A DNA stretch of 64,000 bases, taken from positions 13,529,001 through 13,593,000 of the forward strand of contig NC_088913.1 in the NCBI RefSeq assembly GCF_963576675.1, read 5' to 3'. The notes beneath the pieces are model-generated. The model was not told the DNA's origin and did not search any database. It saw only the letters and a program-made list of their open reading frames with translations. The position numbers and the translations under genes are program-made. The stretch comes from Euphorbia lathyris. Its lineage: Eukaryota; Streptophyta; Magnoliopsida; Malpighiales; Euphorbiaceae. Positions 34,579 through 44,693 of this stretch are shown here, piece by piece (the first letter of the stretch is position 1; the number at the start of each line of letters is the position of its first letter).

Positions 34579-35150
34579 TTGTGACGAAAATTCGTCTGAC
34601 AAAATAATTTTTGTCACAATTAATGTACTTATTGTGACAAAAAAAATAATTAGTAAAAAAATGTGAAAATTCCAAACAAAATTATGACAAAATAATGTTT
34701 CGTCCAAATATTTATCACAATAAAGCATCAGTCAATCAATATTATGACAAAAAAAAATTGTCACACATTTTTGTCATAAATACATAAGGTTGTGACAAAA
34801 ATTCATACGTAAAAATAATTTTTTTTTATCACAACTAATGTATTTATTGTGATCAAATAATAATTAGTAAGAAAAGGTAAAAAAAACCAAAAGAAATTGT
34901 GAGAAAAAAATATTTTGTCGAAATATTTATCACAAGAAAGTAGAACTTAATACGTATTATGATAAAAACAAATTGCCACGTCATTTTTGTCATAAATATA
35001 TAAAGATGTAACGAAACATTCATACGATAAAATAACTTTTTTCGCAATTAATGTACTTATTATGACAAAATTATAATTAGTAAAAAAAATGAAAAAACAA
35101 AACCAAATTATGACAGTAATATTTATCAAATTAGACTAATCTATTGTTTC
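34579..35150. repeat. Three tandem ~213-bp units in the CACTA element
   Basis: Units begin near 34579, 34792 and 35008. Each carries TTGTGACAAAAATTCATACG, AATTAATGTACTTATTGTGA and ATATTTATCACAA in the same order. The third is shorter. Confidence 0.75.
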
Positions 35151-35193
35151 GGAAATCAATTTATAAATTTTCATATTTATTTGGGGATTAGAA

Positions 35194-35508
35194 TGTGTCA
35201 GAGATTAATATAAGATATACGATTAAGCTTTAATCATCTTGAGCTTTTAGTTCAAACGGTTCCATGACATTGTATTAGAGTTGCTTGGACCAAACGGTCG
35301 AGGGTTCGAGTCCTGGCAACCTCATAAATTTGTAGAATTAAAAACACATGGCGGGTTGGGCCTGTGTTGTACACGCTGCAAGCCGAATGGGCATTTGCAT
35401 GTGGAGGTGTGTCAGATCTTAATATAAGATATACGATTTAGCGGGTTGGGCCTGTGTTGTACAAGCTGCAAGCCCAATGGGCATTTGCGTATGGGGGTGT
35501 GTAACATT
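35194..35508. repeat. Duplicated segment, possible degenerate TRIM, inside the CACTA element
   Basis: TGTGTCAGA...TTAATATAAGATATACG occurs at 35194 and 35408, and GCGGGTTGGGCCTGTGTTG at 35351 and 35441. A degenerate initiator-tRNA site (TTGTATTAGAGTTG, 35270) and GGTTCGAGTCCTGG (35303) lie between. This could be a small LTR pair with an interior. Confidence 0.45.
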
Positions 35509-35781
35509 TTTCTTACTACATTATGTAGTCACAATAAATCATATTTCACGGTTATTTAAAGTTTGTCATAATAGCTAGATTAATGACAAATTATAGTTGT
35601 AACAATAATTAAAAACTAATCATGAGGTAATACAATTTTGTCACTAAAAACTTATTAAGACGGGCTTATTGTGACTAGGATGGTGACAAAACACTTTGTA
35701 ACAAGAAGTTTCTTATGACAAAAATATAACTTATTTTGACAAATTAAATTGTCGCAACAAGCTTGAATTCTTGTAGTGAGT

Positions 35782-36189
35782 CCTTTAATTGTAGGGGTGT
35801 GGAAACCGTTTATACCATGTTAGAATATTAAGTAACTTGATTAAAAGAGTTCTGTTTTCACTTAGTTGTCACATAAGCCCTTTGATTTTATTTTAATTAT
35901 CAAATTATATCCTTTTATTTACATATCATTTTTAATATTTGGTTTAACATATTTGATATATTGCTAATAGTTGGAAATTTTAATTCTATTAGTTTTTTTT
36001 AGCATAAATGAATTTGGAAATAATAAGAAAATATTTCACCACACTATGTAATGAAAACAAGAGATTATATGAGTTTTTATTTCCAAAATATATGAAATTC
36101 TCAAAAAAAAAAAAATATATAACTTGTACAAAAGCCATAAAAAAAACATCCTAAATTTGAGTCTGTAATTCCTTCTTAATTGATTTGTT
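35782..36189. other. Intergenic, no gene seen
   Basis: AT-rich. From about 36128 it begins to match the sequence downstream of relic copy 1 (6780). Confidence 0.6.
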
Positions 36190-36194
36190 AATCA

Positions 36195-36737
36195 TTCTTT
36201 TTCTTATAGAACTCTTCCAACAAACCATATGCAATTTGTTCTTCTTCATTACCAAACAAAAAATCCTCTGGAAATGCAATGTTCTCTCATTCTCCTTCTT
36301 CTTCTTCAACCTCGATATTTTTTTATGGTTAATGGTGGTAATTGTTCTAAATAGTATTTATCCCACGAAATAATTGAATCGATACTAGCTTGATCAAATC
36401 CTAAAGAAGAATCGGATGTATATGAATCATCATCATTGCTCTCTAATAATTCTAACTCCAAACTTTCACACAAAATTTTGTAGTTGTTCATTAGTAAATC
36501 ATCAATGTTTGCACTTTTCTCGTCATCCATGCTATCCAATTTTCCGGGAGTAGAATGATATGAAAATTGTGTATAGTACCCAGTTAAATGATTCGTGCAA
36601 TTTAGAAATCTCTGTTGTGCATTCTCGTATTTCAATTGGGAAGAAAGTTGAAGTAGAATATAAGCTTTATATTCTTCTTCCTCTCATTCAGAAAGAAATA
36701 TCAATGAATGATCATATTCAACTTCTGGTGCCTCCAT
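36195..36737 (-). pseudogene. Unrecognised acidic protein, relic copy 2
   Basis: From the ATG at 36737 the frame reads MEAPEVEYDHSLIFLSE and hits a TGA at 36684-36686. It then continues in the same frame through EEEEYKAYILLQLSSQL, NHLTGYYTQFSYHS, SANIDDLLMNNYK, LELLESNDDDSYTSD and SIISWDKYYLEQLPPL to 36306. A shifted frame after that holds the acidic tail (PEDFLFGNEEEQIAYGLLEE) to about 36195. One nonsense codon and at least one frameshift make it a pseudogene. The N-terminal half appears only in this copy. Whole length would be about 180 residues. No family is recognised and no membrane segment or signal peptide is visible. Confidence 0.55.
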
Positions 36738-36984
36738 AGTTAGCTGCAAATAGTATATAGTTAATGATTAGTTTACGAAACTATAGTTTAATTAATAATG
36801 GAAATATAAATATATAAATGACTAGATTAAAATAAAACAAATAGCAGTACTAAATAAGGACATAACATAACATGATGAGATTGAAATAATAATGGAGAAA
36901 AATGTTGAAAAGAATAGAAAATACAGATGCACATAAAAGGATTATAATGTTTATATAAATAGAGAGTTTCTTGAATTTTTAAAT

Positions 36985-37553
36985 GGGTTAAGGTGCAAAA
37001 ATACCCCTAATATTTTTAGTCAGAAGCAATTTTACTCCTAACGTTTAAAATGGTGCAATTTTACCCCTAACGTTGGAAGCCAAAAGCGATTTTACCCCTA
37101 ACGTTGATAAATTGGGTCAATTTGAGAAATAATTCATCAAACTTCATATACACTTCACATGTGCATCATTTTATCAGTAACAAGTTGCAAACATATGTTG
37201 GGATGTGAAAAAACATAAAAGAAAATAAAAAAAAATATACTGTTTTTTTTATGAATTAGACAAAAAAAATTAAAAAATTCACCGAATTTATAAATATTAC
37301 TCTCCAATTCTATTATTAAATTATAAAAAACATGAAATCATTTTTTTAAACGAATTGATATGCAATTGGTGCAGAATAAGGAACTAAAATATCTATATTT
37401 TATAATAGTGCCTGAAATTGATCCAATTTATTAACCTTAGGGGTAAAGTTGCTATTGGCTTCCAACGTTATGGGTAAAATTGCACCATTTTGGACGTTAA
37501 GGGTAAAATTGCTCCTGACCCAAAACGTTAGGGGTATTTTTACACCTTAACCC
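36985..37553. repeat. Mutator-like MITE, copy D (complete)
   Basis: 569 bp with long inverted repeats and a perfect 9-bp duplication TTTTTAAAT (36976-36984 and 37554-37562). Each end carries three to four CCCTAACGTT...GCAATTTTA sub-repeats of about 28 bp. This copy defines the family's ends. Confidence 0.92.
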
Positions 37554-37871
37554 TTTTTAAATTAAAAGAAAAGCAAAACCGAGAATTATTAATTAATGAA
37601 ATTTGGGTCGTAACTTAATATTTATTCTTAAAATTACAAGACAAATTAAGATGCGAATGATATACAGTAATTAAATTATAGATACTATTAAGAGAACTTA
37701 TGATATGCTATGCTATAAATGAGAGATTATGAAAAATAAAGGATGAAAATTATATTAGGTTTACCTATAAATGAGTGAGGCAGCAGTATGTTTCCTAATT
37801 GGTATACGTAGCGTGGCTCTCTCTTTTTCCTTTCTTACTTTCTGAATCTCAAGTATCTCTATTTATAAGTA

Positions 37872-38432
37872 CGGTAAAACCTCTATATAGGAATACTCTA
37901 TATAGGAATAACCTCTATTTTGTTATAAAAAAAAAACTCGGTCCCAATTTGGGCCAGTTATAAATAGGAATAACCTCCCAAACGTTATTTATTATACACT
38001 TTTCAAGTCCCGCCTTTAGAAACTATGCCTTTATATAGTAATAACTATATATTTACATGTATATATATATATATATTAAGAATTCGAACTAAATTATAAA
38101 ATATTTAAAAAGCTATTGAAATTATCTATAAGTTGGAAACACAAAATATATCTTGAAATTATAAATATTTAGTATTCTCATTGATGTTTACATTTTTCTC
38201 ATAAAACTCTTCCAGTTATTTATATATTGAAAACCTAAACTCTAAATATTTAATTTGTTCCATTAATGTCTATTGTTATACATTATATATAAACCATGCA
38301 TGCCTATGATAAAAATTTAAAATTTTATGTGTTGAAATTCTTTTATTGTACCAAACTCTATTTAGTAATAACCTCTCAATTGTTATACAAATAGCCCGGT
38401 CCCAAGTGTATTCCTATATAGAGGTTTTACTG
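37872..38432. mobile_element. Emigrant-like (pogo/mariner) MITE
   Basis: CGGTAAAACCTCTATATAGG at the left and its inverse ending ACTG at the right match over about 25 bp with one difference. TA flanks both ends. The terminal CAGTAAAACCTCTATA is characteristic of the Emigrant family. No coding. Confidence 0.88.
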
Positions 38433-38434
38433 TA

Positions 38435-39492
38435 AATCCTAATTGGTTTCCTAATTGGATTAGAATTTCTGTTTTTTCCAATTGTATTCCTAACTAGAAA
38501 GATGCCCTTGCTTCGCTTCGGGAAAAAAATAACTTGAAAATTTTACTAAATTGATTTGTACTTTAATCACTTGATATATAATAATAACTAAAAATACAAC
38601 GCGTATTTAACCAAATCAATATTTAAACCTAAAAATCTAACAATCTAAAAATTAAAAGCAGCTAACTGAAAACTAAAAACTAAAATTTTGTGGGTGAGAG
38701 ATTAGGGATGGATTGAAAACAAATTTAAAGTAGAAATTTTTTAAGAAGACCAGAGTAATAATAATAATTATTTTACCAATTCCAATTATAAAATTATGTT
38801 ATCTTGATCATGAATGATCAAATAAATGAATTTGGTCATATTTAGTTAGATCCAGACTTATTAAGTTTTAAAATGTTTAGAATTTTAACCCTAGAATTTT
38901 AATAAGTCTAGATTATTAAATCTAAGTCTTAGAATGCTAAGAATTTTCACTATAGAAATTTAATAAATCTAAATTTAACAATGAATAATCAAATTTATTT
39001 TAGGGTCACGTGAACACCATAGTTAATATTATAATTCAACTTTTAATCAAAAAAATTACTATAATTTAAGTGATCTAATCTTTATTATGATGGTAGAGGC
39101 TAATGAATATTTTTATGTTTTTATATTCCACCTTGTTCTTGAGACAATCATGTAAAGACTTTGAAATAATAAAAGAGAAAGAAAAGCCATATATAAAAAG
39201 AAAAGGAATATGAATGTAAGGGAGGGATAATGTATTAATAAGGAAAGGAAAGGAAGCCTTTAACATGCAATCAAAGAAACCGCACCATTTTGCTTCCAAT
39301 TAGGTGAGTGTCAAAAATCTGAGAGAAATAGAGGAGGGTACAATGGAGTTGAGGCATTTGAGATAATTGGAGGGGAAAAAGTGGAAAAACAATTGAAAGG
39401 GTAACATTTGAAGAATTTGAACCAACATCAGAAATTGATACCGTTCCTTGCCTTCACTTATATATATATATATATATAATTCTCCAGCACCA
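38435..39492. other. No gene seen; probable insertion relative to the copy at 43.6 kb
   Basis: 38435-38475 and 39493-39722 are adjacent to each other at 43613-43880. The ~1 kb between them here is therefore either inserted, or was deleted there. Contents are AT-rich with small random frames and a TA run near 39460. Confidence 0.5.
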
Positions 39493-39722
39493 AATTTCAC
39501 TCGCAGCATTGCAATTCCAACACATATTAGGAATACAATTAGGAAATTACTTTAAACTCGGTCCGGTTCAGAGCCGCTATAGATCGCATATATTTAAGAC
39601 GAATTTAAAATTTATATAAAAATAACACAAAACTACTAAAAGAAGACCGAACCTAACCGAATATCAATGAAGAATCGAATAATCCAGTCAGTTCGGTTAA
39701 GTTTTTCGGTTTCAACACATTG
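39493..39722. repeat. Dispersed repeat paired with 43650-43880
   Basis: It shares CGGTTCAGAGCCGCTA, GAAGACCGAACCTAACCG and TTCGGTTAAGTTTTTCGG with the second copy in the same order and orientation. Confidence 0.75.
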
Positions 39723-39875
39723 ATCAATTATTTTTTAAATTGACTCAACTTGACAATATTAGAAGTAAAATTGCTTTTGGTTGCCAACTTTAGAAGTAAA
39801 ATTGCACCATTTTAGACGTTAGGAGTAAAATTGCTCATGATTGTAAAAGTTAGAGATATTTTTGCACCTTATCCC
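39723..39875. repeat. Mutator-like MITE, copy E (one end)
   Basis: Only the end with ATTAGAAGTAAAATTGC-type sub-repeats, ending TTTGCACCTTATCCC, remains. Confidence 0.75.
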
Positions 39876-40004
39876 TGTAAAATTCTACTTTAGTCTTTAT
39901 TTTACATTTTATTTTATTTCATGTATTTATTTATTTTTACTTTTTTATCTTTCCATTAATTTCACTTTAGTAAAATTACTTTTCACAAAAAATATTTTGT
40001 TTTT

Positions 40005-40192
40005 AATTTTACCCCGAACGTTGACAATCAAGAGCAATTTTACTCCTAATGTTGGCAAGTTGAATCAATTTCAGACATTATTATAAAACACAGATATTTT
40101 GTTCCTTCACCAATTGCATATCAGTTTGTTTTACAAAAAAGTTTATAAATTCGGTGAAGTACATTTTGAAATTTTTTTGTTCTCTTTTCATA
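40005..40192. repeat. Mutator-like MITE, copy F (fragment)
   Basis: ACCCCGAACGTTGACAATC and the following body segment (CAGATATTTTGTTCC, GCATATCAGTTTG) match copies B, D and G. The rest is lost. Confidence 0.75.
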
Positions 40193-40551
40193 TTTGTTGG
40201 GCAAATTACACCCATGGGCACTAAACTTTGCTCATTTTCACGATAAGGTCATTGAACTTCAAAACGTAACATAAAAACAACTGAACTTTACATTTTTTAA
40301 CATAAAAAGCCACAATTATCTTTGACCATCCATCGTCGGAACTGAGACCCCTCGAGTGCCGTGCTTAAAAGCCTGCCTTGAACCGATCATCGAAACCCGT
40401 CTCCTATCACAAGCCTTTGCTTTGTCCACTACACTACACTTGGTCATTTCCTGATAAGTAGAACTAAAAGTCACCAAACAAAAATCATTATCCAAATACT
40501 CATCCAACCATATTCCATTTACTCCAACAATAATTTATCACAACAAACTAA
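40193..40551. other. Intergenic, no gene seen
   Basis: It contains ACACCCATGGGCACTAAACT phrases typical of degraded repeats. The minus-strand frame at 40316-40507 has no recognisable protein. Confidence 0.45.
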
Positions 40552-40735
40552 AAAATATTTCCTATCTACTAATCAACTCAATAATGGCATATTGAGAAAA
40601 TCTTGACAAACTTAACAATTCTTGAGAAACTTTCGGCTGAAAATATGTTCTATCAGCTTTCAATTCGATGACCATCTTTTCTAACACTCTTGCATTCTTG
40701 AGAAAAAACAAAACTACTGTCTGAATTCACATCAG
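40552..40735 (-). pseudogene. FBD exon remnant
   Basis: The minus strand encodes FFLKNARVLEKMVIELKAD and SRFSQYAIIELISR. This parallels the last exon of the FBD gene just upstream (LLKNARVLEKMVVVVKDD, CSQNAIIEFVC). No F-box or LRR part accompanies it, so it is probably what is left of a tandem duplicate. Confidence 0.75.
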
Positions 40736-41576
40736 ATTTCATTAATGATAATTAAAAACCACATATAACTAATTAACTATGAATATCACCAATAAACAAA
40801 AACGGTTAGAACAAAACACGTCTCACAGCACGAGCCTTTGCGTTCTCTAAAAATCATCATACAATCAGTCCATTCAATCATGAAAATCACACATCAATAG
40901 TATAGGATGCAAAAAAAGCAATTAATAAAATTATAAATTAACACACAATAATAATAATGTTAAATGTAAAACTTATAACCTGTAATTCTGAAGTTCAACA
41001 AATGCAACTGATTATCATGGTCTTGGGCAAATTTCAAACTTTAATCTCAAAACTAGACGAATAGAAACTTACATCATCAAGTACCAAATGCTTTTTCTTT
41101 TCTGAAAATCCTACAGGACGCTTTACACCAAACAATTGACAACGAACATAAAACGCCACAAGCCTAATTAAATCCCCAAGTCAGGGTTTAAGATTCTAAA
41201 AACCAGCTGACAGCTCATATTGCATCCCAGACCTGATACTGAAAAGCCTCTTCTTGACACTCAAACCAGATTACGGGCATGATGATACCCATCCGTTTTA
41301 ACCATTTCCGAACAGAATTCCAGGCAGAAGCAACAGATAAACAACCAGAACTATTCCTCTTCCATTTGATACCCATCCGTTTTAACCAAAGAAATCTGAA
41401 GCGGTTGAACAACCTCCCAACAATCAACAAGTTTAGCCTTAACACTAAGTCTAATATCAGTAATGCTTCGCAAATGAACAAAATTCATCTATTAACTCCA
41501 TTTTCAGTACCATATATATAGCAATATATAAAAGCAGCTAATCATCTGCTCCTCCAACTATTTGTGCCAAATGTAA
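40736..41576. other. Intergenic, no gene seen
   Basis: Downstream of the FBD gene. ATACCCATCCGTTTTAACCA occurs twice (41285 and 41368). No supported coding frame. It may include the 3' UTR of the gene at 41580-43485. Confidence 0.5.
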
Positions 41577-41579
41577 AAA

Positions 41580-43485
41580 CTACAAAAAGTTTCCTATTTC
41601 CTTAGAACATACAAACTCAATAATGGCATTTTGAGAACATCTCGGTAAACTTAACAATTCATGAGAAACTTTCAATGGAAAACCTGTTCCATCATCTTTC
41701 ACTACGACCACCATCTTTTCTAATACTCTGGCATTCTTGAGTAGAAACTGAACCAAGTATAGCATATGCTGACGTCTGACAGCTCCCTCCGGAAAGTCAA
41801 AGCCAACAATCTTAATAGTCTTAAGATGTGATTCCAAACAATCGAAAACAGTCGCATCTCGAAGCCAGTAATTGTTCCCACCCTTATGAATGACCTAACA
41901 TTAGTAAATGTTCAGCCAAGGAACTTAAGAATACATGTAAATTGAATACGCATATTCATTACTATACAAATTAACAAGTTACATCATTTTTATTATTCCA
42001 TTTGCTTCGTAAACTAAAAATTGAAAAAACACATGAACTGATAAAACTTTCTAATGCATAAAGTATTGAAATAATTTGATATTTAAAATTTCAATGGTTC
42101 AATAAATTACCTTACGATATGGCGGAACATTGATAATTAATTTCTCAAGCACAGGTGAAATACGAAGTACATATGCAATTCCCGAATGATGCTTTACCAA
42201 ATGAGGAGAATTCAAAGTCAAATATTTAATATTTAACAGTGGAGAAAACCCATCTTCCACCTTCATAGTTGGCAAAATCTACAAACATAATGTGGAAATA
42301 GAAAGTCATAAAGCAGATAGTAAAGCTTCAATTTGAAATTTAAAAATGTTAATTACACATGTTCCTGAATAAACAATGATGAAATGTTCCATTAAAAGTT
42401 ACCGAGATAAACCAACTCCCGAATTTTAGTTCCTTGACATGTTGAAGCTGCTGCAGAATGTCCTTAATCAAGCCTTTACAATTTTTTAACTCCCGAAGAT
42501 GTTGAAAATCAACAACAGCACAAAGTGAAGTAGGCAAATTCAGCAATTTAGCATCGTTAACATTCAAAAACTCGAGCAGCTTCAGTTTTTCAAGCTTTGG
42601 ACATGAGATTTCAATATCAAAAACGCCTCTAATATTTCCTACAACCAATCTCTTCAAAGATTTTGAAGCAATAACTAGCCGATCAAGCACACGGCAGTAG
42701 ATTGATTCAATTGACATTGACTCAAGCAAGGAACTTCTAGATAGAACATTTTCAATCGCTCGAGCAAACAGCTTTGGATCATTTGTAACGATGCCTTGAA
42801 GGCATAATTCCTCAAGCTTTGGACATAAAATTTCAAGAACAGAAATGCTTAGCATGCAATGATGTAAAACCAATCTTTTCATCGATTTGGAAGCAATAAC
42901 AATTTTATCACACTCAGAAAAGCTGATTAATTCTAAGGATTCGAGCAATGGACTACCAGATACAAGATGTTCTATGGCTTGATCAGTCAATTTACAACAT
43001 CTAATATTCAATACGGTGAGACATCCCCAATTTACCTTTCCATTAGGTATAAAAATACAACCAACTGTTCTTAATGTAACAAGTGAAGCATTGTTGAAAA
43101 AGAATTGCGGTAACAAGTATAAACCTTCCATTGATAAACTCAAATTTAAGTCCTCCACGTCTTTACTTGTTGCGAAATGGATTTTCGAAGCAATTTGAGG
43201 ATCTCTCTCCAAGAGAGAACGATGAAGATATAGATGAAATTTATATATCTTGGAGCAATCGTGGAGAATTAAGGTATTATCAATGAATTTAAGATTGTTT
43301 TCATTAAACATACTATCGGAATCGAAGATGAGAACTGGAACTCCAGTCCATTGTTTTTGCCATCGTTTTGATAGAATTCCAGTCTGAATACCTTGTTTTG
43401 TTGATGGCAAAAAGGATAGGATACGGTGAATGAGAGAATCTGGCAAATCACTGATTCGATCTTGTTTCAACCTTTTGATTCCCAT
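41580..43485 (-). CDS. F-box/FBD/LRR protein (three exons, intact)
   Basis: Exons are 43485-42403, 42278-42111 and 41894-41580. All junctions are phase 0 with GT-AG introns of 124 and 216 bp, giving 520 residues. The start is the ATG before GIKRLKQDRISDLPD (an ATG nine codons upstream is also possible). The F-box is about residues 9-50 (ISDLPDSLIHRILSFLPSTK, TGILSKRWQKQWTGVPVLIFD). Leucine-rich segments such as CPKLEELCLQ and CPKLEKLKLL fill the middle. Exon 3 carries an FBD motif (CLESHLKTIKIVGFD, LLKNARVLEKMVVV). Members of this large plant family are predicted Skp1-binding substrate receptors of SCF ubiquitin ligases acting in cytosol or nucleus, and targets are mostly unknown. An exon-3 relic at 40552-40735 points to a tandem duplicate. 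Confidence 0.9.
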
Positions 43486-43649
43486 TTCCTCTGTCCGGCA
43501 GAAGAAAATCACAGGTAGTGAACAGAAAGTTGCACAAATGCATACACCGGATAGAAACCACGTCGTTTTGGGTGCTACGGGCTCTTAATACTTATGCGTA
43601 ACTTGAGCTCTTAAATCCTAATTGGTTTCATAATTGGATTAGAATTTCT

Positions 43650-43880
43650 GTTTTTCCTATTTCACTCGCGGCAGTGCAATTCTAACACGGAATACAATTA
43701 GGAAATGACTTTAAACCCGTTCCGGTTCAGAGCCGCTAAAACTCACATATATCTAAAGCGCATTTAAGATCTATAAAAATAGCACAAAACTACTTAAGAA
43801 GACCGAACCTAACCGAATATCAATGAAGAATCGATTAATTCAATCAGTTCGGTTAAGTTTTTCGGTTTCAACACATATTT
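43650..43880. repeat. Dispersed repeat paired with 39493-39722
   Basis: It is preceded by AATCCTAATTGGTTTC (43614), which at the other locus lies about 1 kb away at 38436. Confidence 0.75.
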
Positions 43881-44125
43881 TTAAATAAATTAAAATAAAA
43901 TATCGATTAATTAGAAATATTTTAATGAATCATACTAATTATAATTTTTTTAGGGATGTAACACAAAGTTTTAATTAAAATGAACTCTTAAGACTTAATT
44001 ATATTTCAAAACTTTCGTTTCTTTGATTTGCAATTGATATATGAAAAAAAAAGTTAATTACAAACTTACAGTAATTTTGACTTTTAAAATTTTCTACATA
44101 ACGAATGATTTGCATATAAAATTTT

Positions 44126-44684
44126 GGGTAATTAATTTATTAGTCCCTATATTTTGACAAAACACACTGTTTAGTCCCTGTATTTTCAAAAACACACACT
44201 AAAGTCCCTAACGTTTTTCTCGGTGAACTGTTTAGTCCCTAATGTTTTTCTTGGTGAACTGTTTAGTCTCTGCCGTTAGACTCTCATGAAGATTCTGTTA
44301 GTCAATTTGGATTTGTGTTCTTCTTTTCCTTTATTTTGTTTTCCTTTAAACTCTAATGCATCTGAAATCAACTTTGAGTGTTCTTGTTCTTAATTTTCTT
44401 CTTAATCGTTCAAATTCGTAAGCGTTGAGTCTGTTCTTTTTATTGTTCTCCATGCAAATAGCTTCTTCTTCTAAATTGGATTACTCTTCTGAAGTTTGAA
44501 GGTAAATAGTAAAGGGTAATTTAGTCATTTCCGAAGTCATAAACGGTAAAAAATGTAACAAACAGACGGAAGGACTAAACAATTCACTGAGAAAAAGGTT
44601 AGGGACCTTACCATGTGTTTTTGAAAATACAGGGACTAAACAGTGTGTTTTGTCAAAATATAGGGACTAATAAATTAATTACCC
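44126..44684. repeat. Second mutator-like MITE family, complete copy
   Basis: 559 bp with ~90-bp nearly perfect inverted repeats (GGGTAATTAATTTATTAGTC, TTTTGACAAAACACACTG) and a perfect 9-bp duplication TAAAATTTT (44117-44125 and 44685-44693). No coding. Confidence 0.92.
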
Positions 44685-44693
44685 TAAAATTTT

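Larger units (their letters stand above)
34558..35778. mobile_element. Non-autonomous CACTA (En/Spm-like) element
   Basis: It begins CACTACAACAAATATC and ends GAATTCTTGTAGTG, flanked by AGT (34555-34557 and 35779-35781), the 3-bp duplication of CACTA elements. TTGTGACAAAAATT subterminal motifs occur at both ends. No transposase frame. Confidence 0.88.

Noticed and set aside
35303..35322. tRNA gene suggested by GGTTCGAGTCCTGG
   Set aside because: No matching A box or cloverleaf arms; the phrase sits in a duplicated repeat within a CACTA element.
41215..41481. 88-residue minus-strand frame next to the FBD gene
   Set aside because: It includes a short duplicated DNA phrase and has no domain; likely untranslated or 3' flanking sequence.
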